Shown piece after piece: positions 16,649-24,800 of a stretch of 64,000 nt of DNA; positions within the stretch are counted from its first letter, which is position 1, and the number at the start of each line of letters is the position of its first letter. The stretch lies in the NCBI GenBank assembly GCA_963781675.1, contig CAWAGF010000006.1:186001-250000 (forward strand). The letters are read 5' to 3'. The stretch is from SCTD01 sp963781675. Lineage in GTDB: Bacteria > Actinomycetota > Actinomycetes > Mycobacteriales > SCTD01. A program made the translations under genes and the position numbers. Below the pieces are notes generated by a model. That model ran no database searches and was not told the DNA's origin. It worked only from the letters and a program-made list of their open reading frames with translations.

Positions 16649-18048
16649 CCCGCCGTCCGCCCGGGCAGACCGTCCGGCTCGTCGGCGCGCTGAGCGTGCT
16701 GCTCGCGCTCGCCCTCTGCGTGCTGTCCGGCTGGGGCGACGTGCACTGGTGGTCCGTGCCGCTGCTCGCCGGCGCCGTCGCCGGCTCCGAGGTCGCGGTG
16801 GTCCACCTGCAGTTCGGCCGGCAGCGCTGGACCTTCTCGCTCACCGAGGGCGCGCTGGGAGCCGCGCTCGTCGTGGGCACCGGCGCCTGGACCGTCGTGG
16901 CCGTCGCCCTCGGGGTCGCCCTCGCGCAGCACGTCCGGCACCAGCCCCGCCTCAAGCGGGAGTTCAACGTCGCGCAGTTCATGGCCGCGACCGCCGTCGG
17001 GCAGGCCGTGGCCGGCCTCGTCGGCGGCGGCATCACCGGCGCCTGCCTCGGCATGGCCGGCTTCTGGCTGGTCAACTACGTGCTCGTCGCCGTGGCCGTC
17101 TCGCTCACCTCGCAGCGACCGTTCCGCTCGCTGGTCACCAGCAGCGCCCCGCTGTCCGCGCTGCACACCGCGGGCAACTCCTCGATCGGCCTGCTCGCCG
17201 CCTACCTCGCCGTGGAGGCGCCGCTCGGGCTGCTCGGCCTGGTCGTGCCGCTGGCCCTGCTGTGGAGCTCGTACGACCAGCAGACCCGGCGCAGCGCCGA
17301 GGCCCGGCTGTTCGCCGAGCTGGCCCGCGGCCAGGAGCGCGAGACCGGACGCTCGAGCGACGTCAGCGCCCAGGTCGTCGTCACCGCCGCTGCCCGGCTG
17401 CTCGGCGGCGCGGACGTCGAGCTCGTTCTGCTCGCCTCCGACGGACCGGTCCGCTACCTCGGCGACGAGACCGGCGTCCCGGACCGCAAGCGCGTCGGCT
17501 CCGACGTCTTCGACGAGCCGTGGGTGCTGCGCGCGCTCGGCGAGCGCGGGGTGGCGACCGGCCGCAGCGGCAGCCGCCCGTACGTCAGCGCCGTCCTCGG
17601 CGACCCCGACGCCCCGCTCGCCGTCCTGCGCGCCCAGCGCGGCCCGGAGGCGGCCGGCTTCGACCGCAACGAGCTCCGCCTCGCGCAGGTGCTCGTCGGC
17701 CAGGCGGAGGCCTGGCTGAGCGTCGCCGACCTGGCCGCGCGCAACACCGCCGCCGCGGCCCGGGTCGACGCCGCGGACGAGGCTGCGCGCGCGCTGTCCG
17801 ACCTGGGCTCGGCCACCGCCCCGGCGCTGCTCGTCCTGCGCGAGTCCGCCGACCGGCTGGCCCGGCTCGCGGAGTCCGCCGGCGGCGTGGACGACATCGT
17901 CGAGGAGCTGCACCTGGTCGAGCGGGCCGTCGCCTCGCTGCTCGGCGCGGTCGCCCTGGCCGCGGAGCCCGACCTGCTGCAGCTGTCCGAGCAGGTCCCG
18001 CCGGCCAAGCCGGAGTCCGACTGGACGACCACCGGCGTGCTGCGGTGA
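16645..18048 (+). CDS. Polytopic membrane protein with C-terminal GAF-like region
   Basis: A 467-aa protein. The first about 210 residues hold six or more hydrophobic segments (for example LVGALSVLLALALCVLSGW, WTVVAVALGVALA, GFWLVNYVLVAVAVSL and LLGLVVPLALLW). The soluble C-terminal part looks GAF-like (AARLLGGADVELVLLASDG, later AVLRAQRGPEAAGFDRNELRLAQVLVGQAE) and ends in a helical tail. No kinase motifs are seen. The GTG at 16645 overlaps the subtilase stop, and its own stop overlaps the kinase GTG, both as GTGA, so stoichiometric production is implied. I infer a membrane sensor or accessory subunit for the kinase. Confidence 0.7.
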   Translation: MTRRPPGQTVRLVGALSVLLALALCVLSGWGDVHWWSVPLLAGAVAGSEVAVVHLQFGRQRWTFSLTEGALGAALVVGTGAWTVVAVALGVALAQHVRHQPRLKREFNVAQFMAATAVGQAVAGLVGGGITGACLGMAGFWLVNYVLVAVAVSLTSQRPFRSLVTSSAPLSALHTAGNSSIGLLAAYLAVEAPLGLLGLVVPLALLWSSYDQQTRRSAEARLFAELARGQERETGRSSDVSAQVVVTAAARLLGGADVELVLLASDGPVRYLGDETGVPDRKRVGSDVFDEPWVLRALGERGVATGRSGSRPYVSAVLGDPDAPLAVLRAQRGPEAAGFDRNELRLAQVLVGQAEAWLSVADLAARNTAAAARVDAADEAARALSDLGSATAPALLVLRESADRLARLAESAGGVDDIVEELHLVERAVASLLGAVALAAEPDLLQLSEQVPPAKPESDWTTTGVLR

Positions 18049-19133
18049 GGCGGGCGGCGCTGCCGCTGGCCGTCTGGGCCGGCGTGCTGTGCGGAGGCGC
18101 CGTCGTCGGCGCTGTCGGCACCACCGCGCTCGTGCTCGGCCTCAGCGGCGCGCTGGACGCGCACGCCGCGGAGGCCCTGGCCGCCGGCACCGCCGTCGGG
18201 CTGGTGCTCGTGGCCGTCGCCGTGAGCGGGGCGGTCCGGCTGGCCGCCGCGCTGCGCCGGCTGCGGTCCAACGCGCTGCTGCGCCTGCGCGAGCCCTCCG
18301 GCCCGGTCAGCGCGACCACGGAGGTGATCACCGCCACGACCGTCGAGCTGGGCGAGCTGGCCAAGGTGCTCGACGCGCTGCACCTGCGCGTCCGCGTCGC
18401 CGACGACCTCGGGGAGCGGCACCGCCGCGAGGCGCAGACCGCCGGCGCCGGCGTCTTCGAGCTGCTCAGCGGCCTGGTGGCCGCCGAGGAGGGCGCCCGC
18501 GGCCAGCTCGCCGCCGAGCTGCACGACACGGTCGCCCAGTCGCTGATGATCGCCCGCGGCCTGCTCGCCGCCAAGCCGTCGTCGCCGGAGGACATCGCCA
18601 AGCTGACCGACTACGTCGAGGACGCCGAGGAGCAGGTGCGTGCGGTCATGGCCCGCACCCGGCCGCCAGCGCTGCGCGAGGGCGACCTGGCGTCCGCGGT
18701 CGGCGGGCTGCGGGCCGACATGGAGGCGCGCTACGGGCTGGTGGTGCACGTCGACTGGCCGACCTCGCCGTACCCGCTGCCCCTCGCCGGGGCCATCACG
18801 GTGTACCGGTTCTTCCAGGAGGCGCTGCTCAACGTCGTCAAGCACGCCGACGTCGACGACGCCTACCTGCGCCTGGCGGTCGAGCAGGACGCCGTCGTCG
18901 CCGAGGTGCGCGACGAGGGCCCGGGCTTCGACCCGTCGACCGTCAAGCCGGACCGCGGCCGGCACGTCGGGCTCGGCCTGCTCCGCGAGCGGGCCAGGCT
19001 GTCCGGCGGCGGGCTGGACGTCGAGAGCGGCCAGGGCGAGGGCACCGTCCTGCGGCTGCGCCTGCCCCGCTCGGCGCAGGTCGCGCCGGCCGACGTCGCC
19101 GTGCCCGGCCAGCGGGTCGTCGCCCGCGTCTGA
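18045..19133 (+). CDS. NarL-type sensor histidine kinase (HisKA_3)
   Basis: A 362-aa kinase. Two N-terminal membrane spans (about residues 4-30 and 40-70) are followed by a linker and the HisKA_3 dimerisation helix, with His160 in LAAELHDTVAQSLMIA. The HATPase domain has FFQEALLNVVKHA, DEGPGFDP and HVGLGLLRERARLSGGGL. This class phosphorylates LuxR/NarL-type regulators; the one encoded divergently at 14372-15050 is the obvious partner. Its translation is coupled to the GAF-like membrane protein by GTGA, and the subtilase lies upstream in the same operon. The signal is unknown. Proteolysis outside the membrane feeding into this kinase is a testable idea. Confidence 0.88.
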   Translation: MRRAALPLAVWAGVLCGGAVVGAVGTTALVLGLSGALDAHAAEALAAGTAVGLVLVAVAVSGAVRLAAALRRLRSNALLRLREPSGPVSATTEVITATTVELGELAKVLDALHLRVRVADDLGERHRREAQTAGAGVFELLSGLVAAEEGARGQLAAELHDTVAQSLMIARGLLAAKPSSPEDIAKLTDYVEDAEEQVRAVMARTRPPALREGDLASAVGGLRADMEARYGLVVHVDWPTSPYPLPLAGAITVYRFFQEALLNVVKHADVDDAYLRLAVEQDAVVAEVRDEGPGFDPSTVKPDRGRHVGLGLLRERARLSGGGLDVESGQGEGTVLRLRLPRSAQVAPADVAVPGQRVVARV

Positions 19134-19147
19134 GGCCGGCAGTAGAG

Positions 19148-19723
19148 CTAGCGGCGCAGCGCGAGCACCCCGGGCGGCGGGAGCCCGGCCGTGGCGCACA
19201 GCAGGTCGCACCAGGCCAGCAGGTGCACGCCGAGGTCCATCGTCCCGTCGCCGCCGGGCAGCGGCGTCCAGGAGGCGCGCACCTCGACCTCGCTCACCTC
19301 GTCGGCGTCCTCGATCTGGCCGAAGCGGCAGGACACGGTCCGGGTGACGGTGCCGCCGGCGGCGGTGTGCGCGGCGTCCCGGTCGCGCAGCGAGTCGGTC
19401 AGCCACGACCAGCCGACCTGCGCGAGCGCCGGGTCCGCGGCCATCTCGGCCTCCACGTCGGCCGACACGAAGGCGACGACGCGGGTGTCGCCGCGCCAGC
19501 CGTCCTGGCCGGCCGGGTCGTGCAGCACCACGAAGCGCCCGCTGGCCACCTGGTCGTCGCCGCGGCCGACCTCGGCCGAGACGGCGACGGCGAAGGGCGC
19601 GAGGCGCTTGGGAGCCGGCACCTCCTCGAGGTCCAGCCCGGTCCGGCCGTGCGCGGTGAGCGCGGCCCGCAGGCCCTCGACGGCAGCCCGGAACTGCTCG
19701 GGCAGCGCCGGGGGCTCGGTCAT
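19148..19723 (-). CDS. DUF3000 family protein
   Basis: A 191-aa actinobacterial protein matching the DUF3000 pattern. It opens PEQFRAAVEGLRAAL, then APKRLAPFAVAVSAEV and SGRFVVLHDPAGQDGWRGDTRVVAFVSADVEAEMA, with a later GWSWLTDSLRDR and a C-terminal HLLAWCDLLCATAGLPPPG. The function is unknown. It lies near hemE and RNase D; I recall this neighbourhood being conserved in Streptomyces. The ATG at 19723 is backed by TACGGT ending 6 nt upstream. It converges with the kinase gene with a 14-nt gap. Confidence 0.8.
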   Translation of the reverse strand: MTEPPALPEQFRAAVEGLRAALTAHGRTGLDLEEVPAPKRLAPFAVAVSAEVGRGDDQVASGRFVVLHDPAGQDGWRGDTRVVAFVSADVEAEMAADPALAQVGWSWLTDSLRDRDAAHTAAGGTVTRTVSCRFGQIEDADEVSEVEVRASWTPLPGGDGTMDLGVHLLAWCDLLCATAGLPPPGVLALRR

Positions 19724-19729
19724 CGCCGG

Positions 19730-19735
19730 ACCGTA
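19730..19735 (-). promoter_or_regulatory. -10 hexamer TACGGT, leaderless promoter for the DUF3000 gene
   Basis: On the minus strand TACGGT is separated from the ATG at 19723 by 6 nt (CCGGCG). Confidence 0.4.
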
Positions 19736-19771
19736 CGACCCGCGCGGGGCCGCAGCCGTTCGGCGCGCCGC

Positions 19772-19777
19772 TAGCGT
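19772..19777 (+). promoter_or_regulatory. -10 hexamer TAGCGT upstream of the EamA transporter gene
   Basis: TAGCGT ends 6 nt before the GTG at 19784, so a leaderless transcript is expected. Confidence 0.4.
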
Positions 19778-19783
19778 TCGCGG

Positions 19784-20626
19784 GTGCCCGTCCTGCTCTC
19801 CCTGCTCGCCAGCCTGCTGTGGGGGACCGCCGACTTCCTGGGCGGCACGGCGGCCCGTCGGCTGCGCGAGTCCTCCGTCGTCGGCGTCTCGCAGCTCGTC
19901 GCGCTGCTCGGCCTGGTGCCGGTCGCGGTGCTGACCGGCGCGTTCGACGAGCCGCGGTCGTACGTCCTGCCCGGGATCGCCGCCGGGGTCGTCGGCCCGC
20001 TGGCGCTCGCGGCGTTCTACCGGGCGCTGGCCGTCGGCACGATGGGCGTCGTCGCGCCCGTGGCGGCGCTCGGCGTGGTGGTGCCGGTCGCGGCCGGCCT
20101 CGCCGGCGGGGAGTCGCCGAGCGCGCTGCAGCTGGCCGGCATCGCCGCGGCGGTCGTCGGCGTCGTGCTGGCCAGCGGACCTGAGCTGTCCGGGGCCGCG
20201 GGGGCCAGGCCGCTCGTGCTGGCCGGCCTCGCGGCCGTCGGCTTCGGCACGGTGTTCCTGCTGCTGGCCGAGGGGTCCGACGGTGGCTCGCTCGGGGCCG
20301 TCGTCATGACGCTGCTGACGATGCGCCTGACCACGGTGCTGCTGATGACCGGGCTGCTGCTCGCGACGCGGCAGTGGGAGCTCGGCGTGCGGCGCGGAGA
20401 CCTGCCGGTGCTCGTGGTCGTCGGAGCGTTCGACGTGGGCGCGAACGCCGCCTTCGCGCTGGCCTCGCAGAGCGACCTCATCAGCGTGACCGCGGTGCTC
20501 GCGTCGCTCTACCCGGTGGTCACGGTCCTGCTGGCCCGGCAGGTGCACGGCGAGCGGCTGGTCGGGCCGCAGCTGCCCGGCGTCGGGCTCGCCCTGCTGG
20601 GCGTGGTCCTGCTCGCGTCCGGCTAG
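19784..20626 (+). CDS. EamA/DMT-family membrane transporter
   Basis: A 280-aa permease with about ten hydrophobic segments in two five-helix repeats. The first repeat opens VLLSLLASLLWGTADFLGGTAARR, the WG pattern typical of EamA proteins. The second ends SLYPVVTVLLARQVHGERLVGPQLPGVGLALLGVVLL, again typical. Such drug/metabolite transporters export small metabolites, but the substrate is not visible. The gene is divergent from DUF3000 across about 60 nt, and its end overlaps by 4 nt with the small Cys-rich gene on the other strand. Confidence 0.85.
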   Translation: MPVLLSLLASLLWGTADFLGGTAARRLRESSVVGVSQLVALLGLVPVAVLTGAFDEPRSYVLPGIAAGVVGPLALAAFYRALAVGTMGVVAPVAALGVVVPVAAGLAGGESPSALQLAGIAAAVVGVVLASGPELSGAAGARPLVLAGLAAVGFGTVFLLLAEGSDGGSLGAVVMTLLTMRLTTVLLMTGLLLATRQWELGVRRGDLPVLVVVGAFDVGANAAFALASQSDLISVTAVLASLYPVVTVLLARQVHGERLVGPQLPGVGLALLGVVLLASG

Positions 20627-20793
20627 GCCGCGGCGTACTCCACCACCACGACGTCGTCGTGGAGGCCGACGACGATCGCGAAGCCGCACTCGACGCAGGA
20701 GAGGTCGAGGCAGTCGGCTCCGTGGCCGTCGGCGCACGGCGGCACCTCGAAGGCCTTCTCGTCCTTGCACTCAGCGCACCAGCGGATCTCCAT
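20623..20793 (-). CDS. Small Cys-rich (zinc-ribbon-like) protein, 56 aa
   Basis: A 56-aa protein beginning MEIRWCAECK, with Cys at residues 6, 9, 20, 28, 33 and 36 and His24. The pairs WCAEC and SCVEC look like the two knuckles of a zinc ribbon, and the middle reads PPCADGHGADC. An acidic, hydrophobic tail (HDDVVVVEYAAA) follows. The ATG at 20793 is the only start that includes the first Cys pair. It lies between the EamA gene and hemE, divergent from hemE. I believe similar short proteins accompany hemE in other actinobacteria, but this is from memory. The function is unknown. Confidence 0.7.
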   Translation of the reverse strand: MEIRWCAECKDEKAFEVPPCADGHGADCLDLSCVECGFAIVVGLHDDVVVVEYAAA

Positions 20794-20858
20794 GCTCAGA
20801 AGGTGACACGGCCCTCCGACAGTTCCGCGCAGGCGCGCCGCGCGGGACGTCTGGGACG

Positions 20859-21923
20859 ATGGGGGCGATGACGACCAGCCCGGGCGAGACCGCCCGTACG
20901 ACCACGCGCGAGTCCGCCTTCGTCAAGGCCTGCCACCGCGAGCCGGTGCCGCACACGCCGGTCTGGTTCATGCGGCAGGCCGGGCGGGCGCTGCCGGAGT
21001 ACCGCGCGCTGCGCGAGGGCACCGAGATGCTCCAGGCCTGCACGACGCCGGACCTGGTCACCGAGATCACCCTGCAGCCGGTGCGCCGCTACGGCGTGGA
21101 CGCGGCGATCTTCTTCTCCGACATCGTCGTGCCGCTCAAGGCGGTCGGCGTGGACCTCGACATCGTCCCGGGCGTCGGCCCGGTGGTGGCCCAGCCGTTC
21201 CGCACCGAGGCCGACCTCGACCGGCTGCCGGCGCTCACGCCCGAGCACGTCCCGTACGTCACCGAGGCGGTCCGCGCCCTGACCGGCGAGCTCGGCGCGA
21301 CGCCGCTGATCGGCTTCGCCGGTGCGCCGTTCACGCTGGCCAGCTACCTCGTCGAAGGCGGCCCGAGCAAGAACCACGCGGCCACCAAGGCCCTGATGTA
21401 CGGCCAGCCCGCGCTGTGGTCGGCGCTGCTGGACCGGCTGGCCACCATCACGCTCGGCTTCCTGCGGGTGCAGATCGACGCGGGGGCCAGCGCCGTCCAG
21501 CTGTTCGACAGCTGGGTCGGGGCGCTGCCGGCGTCGGACTACCGGCAGTACGTCCAGCCGCACAGCGCACGCGTGCTCGCGGCGGTGCCCGACGTGCCGC
21601 GCATCCACTTCGGCGTCGGCACCGGCGAGCTGCTGCACGACATGGGCCAGGCCGGCGCGGACGTCGTCGGCGTCGACTGGCGGGTGCCGCTGTCGGAGGC
21701 GGTGCGGCGCATCGGCCCGGGCAAGGCCGTCCAGGGCAACCTCGACCCGACGCTGGTCTTCGCGCCCGGGGAGGTCGTGGCGCGCAAGGTCCGCGAGGTG
21801 CTCGTGGAGGCGCAGGCCGCCGAGGGCCACGTGTTCAACCTCGGCCACGGCGTGCTGCCGGAGACCGACCCCGACTCACTGCTGCGCGTCGTCGAGCTGG
21901 TCCACGCCGGCCTCCAGCCATAG
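20859..21923 (+). CDS. hemE: Uroporphyrinogen decarboxylase
   Basis: A 354-aa enzyme converting uroporphyrinogen III to coproporphyrinogen III in haem synthesis. The first signature PVWFMRQAGRALPEYR is near residue 38, with the catalytic Asp in FFSDIVVP. The second signature GFAGAPFTLASYLVEGG and the C-terminal NLGHGVLPETDPD are also present. ATG at 20868 (MTTSPGE) is an equally possible start; neither has a convincing ribosome-binding site. The end overlaps the convergent MFS gene by 48 nt. Its product feeds the hemG and hemQ enzymes encoded 4 kb further on. Confidence 0.96.
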   Translation: MGAMTTSPGETARTTTRESAFVKACHREPVPHTPVWFMRQAGRALPEYRALREGTEMLQACTTPDLVTEITLQPVRRYGVDAAIFFSDIVVPLKAVGVDLDIVPGVGPVVAQPFRTEADLDRLPALTPEHVPYVTEAVRALTGELGATPLIGFAGAPFTLASYLVEGGPSKNHAATKALMYGQPALWSALLDRLATITLGFLRVQIDAGASAVQLFDSWVGALPASDYRQYVQPHSARVLAAVPDVPRIHFGVGTGELLHDMGQAGADVVGVDWRVPLSEAVRRIGPGKAVQGNLDPTLVFAPGEVVARKVREVLVEAQAAEGHVFNLGHGVLPETDPDSLLRVVELVHAGLQP

Positions 21924-23424
21924 CCCGCACAGCCCTGCGCTGAGCAGCACCACGGCGGCGGCCCCCAGCAGCGCCAGCCGGACGCTGGCGACGTAGGAGG
22001 ACTCGGCCGCGGCGCGCAGCTGCAGCAGCGCCTCGAGCGGCACCTGGTCCCCGGACAGGCGCAGCACCTCGCGCTGCGACGCGCCCCTCAGCAGCGCCTC
22101 CACGAGCACCTCCGTGCGCCCGCCGGGCACGCCGAGGTCGAGCAGGCGCCGGGTGAGGTCGCTGCCGAGCCGGGCCACGACGAGCGCGCCGAGACCGGCG
22201 ACCGCGACGACGCCGCCGAGCTCACGGGCGACGTTCACCGTCGCGGCGGCGAGCCCGGAGCGGCTGCGGGCGACCGCGTCGAGGCTCGCCGTCACCACGG
22301 GAGCCGTCGTCAGGCCGATGCCGACGCCGGCCACGGCGAGCAGCGCGCCGAGCTCGAGGTCCGGGATCGCCGTGGCGAGCCGGAGCGCGGTCAGGGCGAG
22401 CCCGGCCGCGGTGAGCAGCAGCCCCAGGACGACCGGCGGGCGCGGCCCGCGCGCAGCGGCCCATCGTCCGGCCAGAGGAGCCGTGACCACGAGCGCGAGG
22501 GTGAGCGGCAGCAGCCGAAGGGCGGCCGGCAGCGCGTCGCGGGCCTGCACGAGCTGCAGGAACAGCGAGAGGAAGACCAGCAGCACGAAGACCGCGAGGC
22601 TGGCCGCGAACGCCCCCACGGTCGCCCCGAGGAAGGTCCGCGACCGGACGAGGGACAGCGGGAGCACCGGGTCCGCCGTGCGCCGCTCCACCAGCGCGAA
22701 GCCCACGGCCGCTGCGACGGCGACGACGGCCGCCACCAGCACCGGCGGGCCGAGGCCGTCGCGCCCGGCCAGCACCACGCCGTACGTCGCGGCGGCCAGC
22801 GCCACCGCCCCGAGCAGCTGGCCGGGCAGGTCGAGCCCGCGCCGCTCCTGCACCGGGCCCTCGGGCGCGCCCCGCACGAGGAGCACCACCAGGGCGACCA
22901 GCGCGCAGAGCGGGAGGTTGACCCAGAAGACCGCCTGCCAGCCGGACGCGGCCACGAGCAGGCCGCCGACCACGGGACCGAGCACCAGCGCTGCGGCCCC
23001 GGTCGCGGCCCACAGCCCGACCGCCCGCGCCCGCGCCGCCGGCTCCGGGTAGGCCGCGGCGAGCACGGCCAGCCCGCCGGGCAGCACCAGGGCAGCGCCC
23101 ACCCCCTGCAGCCCGCGCGCGGCGATCAGGTGCCCGGCCGTGCCGGACAGCGCGCAGGCCGCCGAGCCCGCCGCGAAGACGGTCAGCCCGGCGACGAAGA
23201 CCCGCCGGCGGCCGGCCACGTCGGCGAGGGTGCCGCCGGTGAGCAGCAGCGCGGCGAGGGCGACGGTGTAGGCGGTGACGATGCCCTGCAGCTCGGCCAC
23301 TCCCGCGCCGAGATCGGCCTGCACGTCGCGCAGGGCGACCGCGACGACGGTGTTGTCCAGCGTGGCGGTGAACGCGGCGATCGAGGTCGCCACGAGGATG
23401 ACGGACCGGCGGGGGCGCGCTCAC
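21876..23424 (-). CDS. MFS transporter, DHA2-type drug exporter; likely one-base error near the start
   Basis: A permease of about 515 aa with about 14 membrane helices. Motif C-like ATGAAALVLGPVVGGLL and motif A-like ADVAGRRRVFVAG mark it as a drug:H+ antiporter of the DHA2 (14-helix) group. The uninterrupted frame starts only at GTG 23393 (ATSIAAFTATLDNTVVAVAL), which cuts into helix 1. Removing one base from the G-run at 23411-23415 links a GTG at 23424, which has GAGGA 7 nt upstream, to MSAPRRSVILVATSIAAF, a normal N-terminus. I therefore give 23424 as the start. It overlaps hemE's end on the other strand. Confidence 0.75.
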
Positions 23425-23446
23425 CGGGTCATCCTCGCCGACGGGG

Positions 23447-24076
23447 CTACTGGACCGCGTCCAGCAGGTAGCGGTGGTGCCCGAAGTCCTCGCGCCACGG
23501 CAGGTCGAGCATCTGCATGACGCGCTCGTCGTACGGCCGTCCGCTCGCCAGCAGGATCCGCCGCAGCTCGGCGTTCACCGCCGGGGAGGTGAACTCCACC
23601 CGGCGCAGCCGCATCGTCCGGCCGTCGCCCGTGCGCAGGACCAGCACCCCGCCGCGGGAGCTCGGCCGCATCCCCCCTGCCACGACGCCGGTGGCCGGCG
23701 CGACGCGGTACGGGCCGAACTTGCGGACCGCGACGAAGTCCGGGCCGACCACCACGCGCCGGGACCACAGCGCGTACGACAGGAGCAGCACGGCGAGCGC
23801 GGCCACGACGTAGTTCCACGGCGCGTACCGGCTGAACAGCGCGACCGGCACGTACGCCACCGCGCCGAGGAAGACGCTGCTGATCCCCTCGCCGAGCGGC
23901 ACGCCCACCATGCCGGTCCGCGGCGTCGGCAGGTCCCGGTCGCGCCAGACGGTGGTGACCGGCTCGGCATCCGGGTCCGTCTCGGGCGGCGGGCGGACGC
24001 GGGACGCCTTGGCGGCGGCCAGCTGCGCGGCGCGCGCCCTGCGGCGCTCCCGCTCGGTCTCGGTGAGCAGGGGCAC
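23447..24076 (-). CDS. Membrane protein with PH-like C-terminal domain, unknown function
   Basis: A 209-aa protein. A basic N-terminal helix (TETERERRRARAAQLAAAKASR) and a linker precede two membrane spans at about residues 68-85 and 88-106 (SSVFLGAVAYVPVALF and VVAALAVLLLSYALW). A beta-rich cytoplasmic domain follows (VVVGPDFVAVRKFGPYRVAP, GVLVLRTGDGRTMRLRR), which resembles actinobacterial bacterial-PH membrane proteins. The GTG at 24076 has GGAG a few bases upstream. The probable MFS start lies 22 nt after its stop, so they may be co-transcribed. Confidence 0.6.
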   Translation of the reverse strand: MPLLTETERERRRARAAQLAAAKASRVRPPPETDPDAEPVTTVWRDRDLPTPRTGMVGVPLGEGISSVFLGAVAYVPVALFSRYAPWNYVVAALAVLLLSYALWSRRVVVGPDFVAVRKFGPYRVAPATGVVAGGMRPSSRGGVLVLRTGDGRTMRLRRVEFTSPAVNAELRRILLASGRPYDERVMQMLDLPWREDFGHHRYLLDAVQ

Positions 24077-24158
24077 GGGTTCTCCACGGGGTCGGCGTGC
24101 GCGACCGCAGTGGTCGTCCGCCGACCGTAGGAGCGATGGGGCGGTGCCGCCCGTCGAG

Positions 24159-24788
24159 CTAGGGCAGGTGCACCGTGACCGCGTCGACCATCTTCTGCTC
24201 GGCCTGCTCCAGGGTGAAGTCCGGATCGCCGACGTGGTCGCGCAGCATGGCGGCGGGGGAGGGCTGCTCCTCCTTGCTCGGCCAGGTCGCCGGGTCCCAG
24301 AGCCCGGAGCGCACGAAGGCCTTGGGGCAGTGCGTGAACACCTCCTCCGCGTGCAGCACGAGCGCGGCGCGCGGCGGCTTGCCGACGGCGGTGAGCCGGG
24401 CGAGCAGGTCGGGGTCGGCGCTCACGCAGGCGCGGCCGTTCACCCGCAGCGTCTGGCCGCGTCCGGGCAGGAGCAGCAGCAGCCCGGCGCGCCCGGTCTG
24501 CACGACGTTGCGGAAGGTGTCCAGCCGCTTGTTGCCGGTCGCGTCGGGGATGGCGATCAAGTGGTCGTCCAGGACGGTGATGAACCCGGCCGGCCCGCCG
24601 CGCGGCGTCACGTCCGCCCGGCCGTTACGGTCGGCGCTCGCGATCAGCGCGAACCGGCACAGCGCCAGGTAGCGCTTGCAGTGCTCGTCGAGGTGGTCGA
24701 TCTCCTTGCGGGCGACCAGGTCGTTCGGCATCTCGTACAGCGCGCGCAGGGCGGCCTCGTCCTGCAGGGCGGTCGCGAAGAGGTCCAC
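24159..24788 (-). CDS. Pyridoxamine 5'-phosphate oxidase-family FMN protein
   Basis: A 209-aa flavin-binding split-barrel protein. ALCRFALIASADRNGRADVTPRGGPAGFITVLDDHLIAIPDATGNKRLDTFRN carries the FMN-binding strands. VVQTGRAGLLLLLPGRGQTLRVNGRA is the dimer-interface strand pair, and the C-terminal HCPKAFVRSGLWDP is seen in the MSMEG_1061-like subgroup. Such proteins are usually F420- or FMN-dependent reductases or oxidases of small molecules; the substrate is unknown. The GTG at 24788 is supported by TAGGTT ending 6 nt upstream. Confidence 0.85.
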   Translation of the reverse strand: MDLFATALQDEAALRALYEMPNDLVARKEIDHLDEHCKRYLALCRFALIASADRNGRADVTPRGGPAGFITVLDDHLIAIPDATGNKRLDTFRNVVQTGRAGLLLLLPGRGQTLRVNGRACVSADPDLLARLTAVGKPPRAALVLHAEEVFTHCPKAFVRSGLWDPATWPSKEEQPSPAAMLRDHVGDPDFTLEQAEQKMVDAVTVHLP

Positions 24789-24794
24789 CCGTCG

Positions 24795-24800
24795 AACCTA
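24795..24800 (-). promoter_or_regulatory. -10 hexamer TAGGTT, leaderless promoter for the PPOX gene
   Basis: Separated from the GTG at 24788 by 6 nt (CGACGG). It also overlaps the last codons of the DUF4349 gene upstream on the same strand. Confidence 0.4.
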
